A stretch of DNA of 9,376 nucleotides from Pseudomonadota bacterium (GTDB taxonomy: Bacteria > Pseudomonadota > Gammaproteobacteria > Enterobacterales > Enterobacteriaceae), in NCBI GenBank assembly GCA_023425455.1, contig JAFACP010000063.1:1-9376 (forward strand), written 5' to 3'. Both the position numbers and the translations under genes were made by a program. The notes under the pieces are model-generated. The model searched no databases. It was not told the DNA's origin and saw only the letters and a program-made list of their open reading frames with translations. Each line of letters starts with the position of its first letter. Position 1 is the stretch's first letter. Below, piece after piece: positions 6,392 through 9,376 of this stretch.

Positions 6392-7381
6392 ATGAATAAA
6401 TGGGGCGTGGGTTTAACATTACTGCTGGCATCTGCCAGCGTGCTGGCAAAGGATATCCAGCTACTTAACGTATCGTATGATCCGACGCGTGAGCTGTACG
6501 ATCAGTACAACAAAGCGTTCGCCGCCCACTGGAAACAGGAGACGGGGGACAACGTAGTGATCCGCCAGTCCCATGGTGGCTCCGGTAAGCAGGCGACATC
6601 GGTTATCAACGGTATTGAAGCCGACGTGGTAACGCTGGCGCTGGCCTACGACGTGGACGCTATTGCACAGCGTGGGCGCATCGATAAAAACTGGATCAAA
6701 CGTCTGCCTGACAACTCCGCTCCCTATACCTCAACCATCGTTTTCCTGGTTCGCAAAGGCAACCCCAAACAGATCCACGACTGGAGCGACCTGGTTAAGC
6801 CCGGCGTTTCCGTCATTACGCCAAACCCGAAAAGCTCCGGCGGTGCGCGCTGGAACTACCTGGCTGCCTGGGGCTACGCGCTCCATCACAACAATGGCGA
6901 CCAGGCAAAAGCTCAGGCGTTCGTCAAAGCGTTGTATAAAAACGTGGAAGTGCTGGACTCCGGCGCCCGCGGCGCGACCAACACCTTCGTGGAACGCGGT
7001 ATCGGCGATGTGCTGATCGCCTGGGAAAACGAAGCCCTGCTGGCCACCAGTGAGCTGGGTAAAGACAAATTTGAGATAGTCACCCCGAGCGAATCCATTC
7101 TTGCGGAACCGACCGTATCTGTGGTCGACAAAGTGGTTGAGAAGAAAGAGACCAAAGCGGTAGCGGAAGCGTATCTCAAGTATCTCTACTCACCGGAAGG
7201 CCAGGAGATTGCGGCGAAGAACTTCTATCGTCCACGCGATCCGGCCGTGGCAAAGAAATACGAAAACGCATTTCCGAAACTGAAGCTCTTCACCATTGAC
7301 GATGAGTTCGGCGGCTGGACGCAAGCGCAGAAAGTGCATTTCTCTAACGGCGGGACTTTCGATCAAATCAGCAGGCGCTAA
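6392..7381 (+). CDS. sbp: Periplasmic sulfate-binding protein Sbp
   Basis: High-affinity periplasmic sulfate-binding protein feeding the CysTWA ABC importer, overlapping in role with the thiosulfate-binding CysP. It has 329 residues, the E. coli length. A signal peptide covers residues 1-19 ([19 protein letters not shown]), with the mature protein beginning [17 protein letters not shown]. Family features visible include [14 protein letters not shown], the [10 protein letters not shown] segment, [19 protein letters not shown] and [20 protein letters not shown], which together form the sulfate pocket between two lobes. The ATG at 6392 gives a normal signal peptide; an in-frame start at 6335 would place a polar extension before it. 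The ribosome binding site is weak (AGAGCC region). The gene appears monocistronic, between two terminators. Identification is secure. Confidence 0.97.
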   Translation: MNKWGVGLTLLLASASVLAKDIQLLNVSYDPTRELYDQYNKAFAAHWKQETGDNVVIRQSHGGSGKQATSVINGIEADVVTLALAYDVDAIAQRGRIDKNWIKRLPDNSAPYTSTIVFLVRKGNPKQIHDWSDLVKPGVSVITPNPKSSGGARWNYLAAWGYALHHNNGDQAKAQAFVKALYKNVEVLDSGARGATNTFVERGIGDVLIAWENEALLATSELGKDKFEIVTPSESILAEPTVSVVDKVVEKKETKAVAEAYLKYLYSPEGQEIAAKNFYRPRDPAVAKKYENAFPKLKLFTIDDEFGGWTQAQKVHFSNGGTFDQISRR

Positions 7382-7407
7382 GCGGTAACTACAGCATGAC
7401 ACGGCGG

Positions 7408-7437
7408 CCCGGTGTGAGAAATCCACCGGGTTTTTTT
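7408..7437 (+). terminator. sbp intrinsic terminator
   Basis: CCCGGTG (7408-7414) pairs perfectly with CACCGGG (7424-7430) over a 9-base loop, followed by seven T (7431-7437). It lies 26 bases past the sbp stop. Confidence 0.93.
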
Positions 7438-7493
7438 ATTCGGTCATTATTTTGCGTTACTCTTCTCTTTCTGACGAAGACAGGGAGCGCGTG

Positions 7494-8237
7494 GTGAAAA
7501 AAATACTGTTGCTGGTTTTGATGGTTATCGCACTGGCGGCGGGAGGCTGGTGGTGGATGAATTCCGGCAACCCGAACGCGTTACGCCACATCGTTCTTGA
7601 CCAGTGTGTGCCCAATCAGCTGCAGAACCGACATCCAGCGCCGTGTGCGCAGGTGAAGCCGGATGCGGGATACGTCATATTCAAAGACCGCAATGGACCG
7701 CTGCAGTATCTGCTGATGCCGACGTACCGCATCAATGGCACCGAGAGCCCACTTCTGACCGATCCCCACACGCCAAACTTCTTCTGGCTGGCGTGGCAGT
7801 CGCGCGGCTTTATGCGCATGAAGCACGGGGCCGATATACCGGACAGCGCCATTTCGCTGGCCATCAACTCGCCCACTGGCCGCACGCAGAACCATTTTCA
7901 TATTCATATCTCTTGTCTGCGCCCGGATGTGCGCGAGGCGCTCAATGCTCGCCTGGGACAAATCAGCACCCAGTGGCTCCCGCTGCCCGGTGGGCTTGAA
8001 GGACACGAATACCTTGCCCGCCGGGTGACGGAAAACGAGCTGGTACAGCGCAGCCCGTTTATGATGCTGGCGGAGGAGCTGCCGGAAGCCCGCGAGCACA
8101 TGGGGCGATTTGCGCTGGCGATGGCGCAGCAGTCTGACGGCTCGTTTGTTTTGCTGGCGACGGAGCGTAATCTGTTCACCTTTAACCGGGCATCTGCTGA
8201 GGAATTGCAGGATCATCAATGCGATATCCTGAAGTGA
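7494..8237 (+). CDS. cdh: CDP-diacylglycerol pyrophosphatase
   Basis: Membrane-anchored hydrolase cleaving CDP-diacylglycerol to phosphatidate and CMP. It has 247 residues, against about 251 in E. coli. An N-terminal signal-anchor helix (about 4-21, [14 protein letters not shown]) is followed by a periplasm-facing HIT-like domain. The histidine triad NHFHIHIS (His134, His136, His138) is intact, and the blocks [25 protein letters not shown] and [18 protein letters not shown] are strongly conserved. The start is GTG: of two adjacent GTG codons (7491, 7494) the second is preferred because GGGAG (7483-7487) is then 6 bases away and the protein opens with the expected basic MKK. An in-frame TTG at 7452 would add a polar segment ahead of the anchor. 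A terminator lies 56 bases upstream; no promoter was resolved. Confidence 0.94.
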   Translation: MKKILLLVLMVIALAAGGWWWMNSGNPNALRHIVLDQCVPNQLQNRHPAPCAQVKPDAGYVIFKDRNGPLQYLLMPTYRINGTESPLLTDPHTPNFFWLAWQSRGFMRMKHGADIPDSAISLAINSPTGRTQNHFHIHISCLRPDVREALNARLGQISTQWLPLPGGLEGHEYLARRVTENELVQRSPFMMLAEELPEAREHMGRFALAMAQQSDGSFVLLATERNLFTFNRASAEELQDHQCDILK

Positions 8238-8243
8238 CCCCAC

Positions 8244-8249
8244 TATAAA
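8244..8249 (+). promoter_or_regulatory. Candidate -10 for the permease gene
   Basis: TATAAA, 6 bases after the cdh stop, resembles a -10 hexamer. The matching -35 window (about 8221-8226) lies inside the cdh end and is poor. A start near 8256 would leave a 55-base leader that includes the whole hairpin at 8267-8303. Tentative. Confidence 0.35.
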
Positions 8250-8266
8250 TAGCGTTTACTCGTTCT

Positions 8267-8303
8267 TCCTGTCGCCGTAGACTTGCTGAAAAAAACGACA
8301 GGA
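8267..8303 (+). promoter_or_regulatory. Leader hairpin covering the permease Shine-Dalgarno
   Basis: TCCTGTCG (8267-8274) pairs perfectly with CGACAGGA (8296-8303), an 8-bp stem with a 21-base loop containing seven A (8289-8295). The right arm includes most of the Shine-Dalgarno AGGAGA (8300-8305), 6 bases before the ATG at 8311. GACAGG occurs again at 8304-8309, offering an alternative pairing partner. The pairing is visible; a regulatory role is inferred. Confidence 0.5.
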
Positions 8304-8310
8304 GACAGGT

Positions 8311-9376
8311 ATGTCGCTCTGGTTAACTCACCCTCTGTTTCTACCCTCGCTGATTGTTGGCGTCACCATTGTGCTGTGGGCGACGTCACTGCTGCCGGAA
8401 TTTCTTACCGCGCTGCTGTTTTTCACCGCAGCGATGACCGCCAGAATCGCGCCGCCGGAGGTTATTTTTGGTGGTTTTGCCTCGTCCGCATTCTGGCTGG
8501 TTTTCAGCGGCTTTGTGCTGGGGGTGGCAATCCGTAAAACCGGGCTGGCAGACCGGGCCGCGCGGATGCTGTCGGCCAGACTGACGGATTCCTGGGCGTT
8601 AATGGTGGCAAGCGTCGTGCTGCTGAGCTACGGGCTGGCCTTTGTGATGCCGTCGAACATGGGCCGCATTGCCCTGCTGATGCCGATAGTCGCCGCGATG
8701 GCGAAAAGGGCGGGTATTGCCGATGGTTCGCGGGCGTGGTTTGGACTGGCGCTGGCGGTCGGGTTTGGTACTTTCCAGCTCTCGGCAACCATTCTGCCTG
8801 CCAATGTCCCGAACCTGGTGATGAGCGGGGCAGCGGAAGGTTCGTACGGTATTCACCTGAACTACGTGCCCTATCTGCTGCTGCACACGCCGGTGCTGGG
8901 GTTCCTCAAAGGTTTGATACTGATTGGCCTGATCTGCTGGTTATTTCCCGGTAACCCCAAACCGCCCCGGGACCTGACCCCGCCGCCGCCGATGGGCAGA
9001 GATGAAAAGCGTCTCGCCTGGCTGCTGGCGGGCGTGCTGACGATGTGGGTAACCGAGAGCTGGCACGGCGTCGGTCCTGCATGGACGGGGCTTGCGGCCT
9101 CGGCGATCGTGCTGTTGCCGCGTATCGGTTTTATTACCGGCGATGAGTTTTCAACCGGCGTGAATATGCGTACCTGTATTTATGTGGCGGGTATTCTTGG
9201 GCTGGCCATCACCGTGACGCAAACCGGCATCGGTCAGGCCGTGGGGGACGCGCTGCTGCGCGTGATGCCGCTGGATGCGACAAAACCCTTTACCAGTTTC
9301 CTGGCGCTGACGGGGATCACCACCGCGCTTAACTTCATCATGACCGCCAACGGGGTGCCGGCCCTGTACACCACGC
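8311..9376 (+). CDS. SLC13/DASS-like permease, 5' part (3' end outside window)
   Basis: A polytopic inner-membrane permease, open for 355 codons to the window edge. Hydrophobic segments occur near 8-25, 30-45, 52-72, 93-113, 118-131, 143-163, 185-213, 235-250, 257-272 and 288-304. The layout suggests the SLC13/DASS (divalent anion:sodium symporter, ion-transporter) superfamily: VMPSNMGRIALLMP (112-125) sits where such carriers have a loop with SNT followed by a proline helix; SATILPANVPNLVMSGAAE (158-176) resembles the substrate-loop region; NFIMTANGVPAL (341-352) would be the second-repeat counterpart. A proline-rich cytoplasmic loop (214-229) separates the halves. The substrate is not identifiable; a dicarboxylate, sulfate or other anion is possible. 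The ATG follows AGGAG by 6 bases. E. coli K-12 lacks a permease here, having tpiA after cdh. Confidence 0.82.
   Translation, partial: MSLWLTHPLFLPSLIVGVTIVLWATSLLPEFLTALLFFTAAMTARIAPPEVIFGGFASSAFWLVFSGFVLGVAIRKTGLADRAARMLSARLTDSWALMVASVVLLSYGLAFVMPSNMGRIALLMPIVAAMAKRAGIADGSRAWFGLALAVGFGTFQLSATILPANVPNLVMSGAAEGSYGIHLNYVPYLLLHTPVLGFLKGLILIGLICWLFPGNPKPPRDLTPPPPMGRDEKRLAWLLAGVLTMWVTESWHGVGPAWTGLAASAIVLLPRIGFITGDEFSTGVNMRTCIYVAGILGLAITVTQTGIGQAVGDALLRVMPLDATKPFTSFLALTGITTALNFIMTANGVPALYTT

Noticed and set aside
7581..8243. Long 220-codon open frame on the minus strand, antisense to cdh
   Set aside because: It lies fully opposite a conserved gene, has low-complexity basic composition (many Arg, Gln, His) typical of shadow frames in GC-rich DNA, and no convincing ribosome binding site or family resemblance.
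8296..8310. GACAGG direct repeat as a possible attachment site or duplication scar beside the permease
   Set aside because: At six bases it is too short and overlaps the ribosome binding site; no matching copy marks the other side of the gene within the window.
8283..8537. 84-codon plus-strand frame at the permease start
   Set aside because: It runs in another frame through the permease's first helices and has no support; the permease frame stays open to the window end with consistent membrane segments.
1..9376. Search for a mobile element, CRISPR array, phage gene, toxin-antitoxin pair or defence system
   Set aside because: No direct-repeat arrays, transposase or integrase motifs, tRNA or target-site duplications were seen. 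Coding density and gene order are those of the conserved chromosome.

Overview
The window is a piece of conserved enterobacterial chromosome. From recall of protein and DNA sequences, it most resembles an Enterobacter-like member of the Enterobacteriaceae; the genus cannot be settled from this alone. The order is sodA (3' part) - yiiM - [cpxA - cpxR, leftward] - cpxP/CpxQ - fieF - pfkA - sbp - cdh - SLC13-type permease (5' part). Nearly every protein matches its E. coli K-12 counterpart in length and catalytic residues. No insertion sequence, phage gene, CRISPR array, tRNA or rRNA is visible.

Left part (1-1288): the end of manganese superoxide dismutase with a strong terminator, then the MOSC-domain protein YiiM 22 bases further on. 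YiiM converges on cpxA across a 28-base REP-like palindrome. In E. coli K-12 kdgT lies between sodA and yiiM; it is absent here.

Cpx part (1289-4072): the envelope-stress system. Leftward cpxR-cpxA (ATGA overlap) encodes the response regulator and sensor kinase. Rightward cpxP encodes the periplasmic inhibitor/adaptor, and its 3' UTR carries the Hfq-type sRNA CpxQ, ending in the cpxP terminator. A perfect CpxR box (two GTAAA units, 5-base spacer) lies in the divergent spacer. One control region thus serves the regulator pair, its periplasmic inhibitor and a post-transcriptional arm.

Middle part (4073-7437): fieF (cation-efflux transporter), pfkA (glycolytic phosphofructokinase behind a Cra operator) and sbp (periplasmic sulfate-binding protein), separated by recognisable promoters or terminators. 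The pfkA terminator is itself a second 28-base REP-like palindrome.

Right part (7438-9376): cdh (CDP-diacylglycerol pyrophosphatase, GTG start), then a permease gene open at the window edge. This permease is the accessory element of the window: E. coli K-12 has tpiA directly after cdh. Its Shine-Dalgarno is buried in a perfect 8-bp hairpin, and its signature motifs depart from canonical SLC13/DASS carriers. I found no convincing new multi-gene system; the permease and its leader are the least ordinary items.

Comparisons with E. coli and Salmonella are from memory of those sequences, not from a search.
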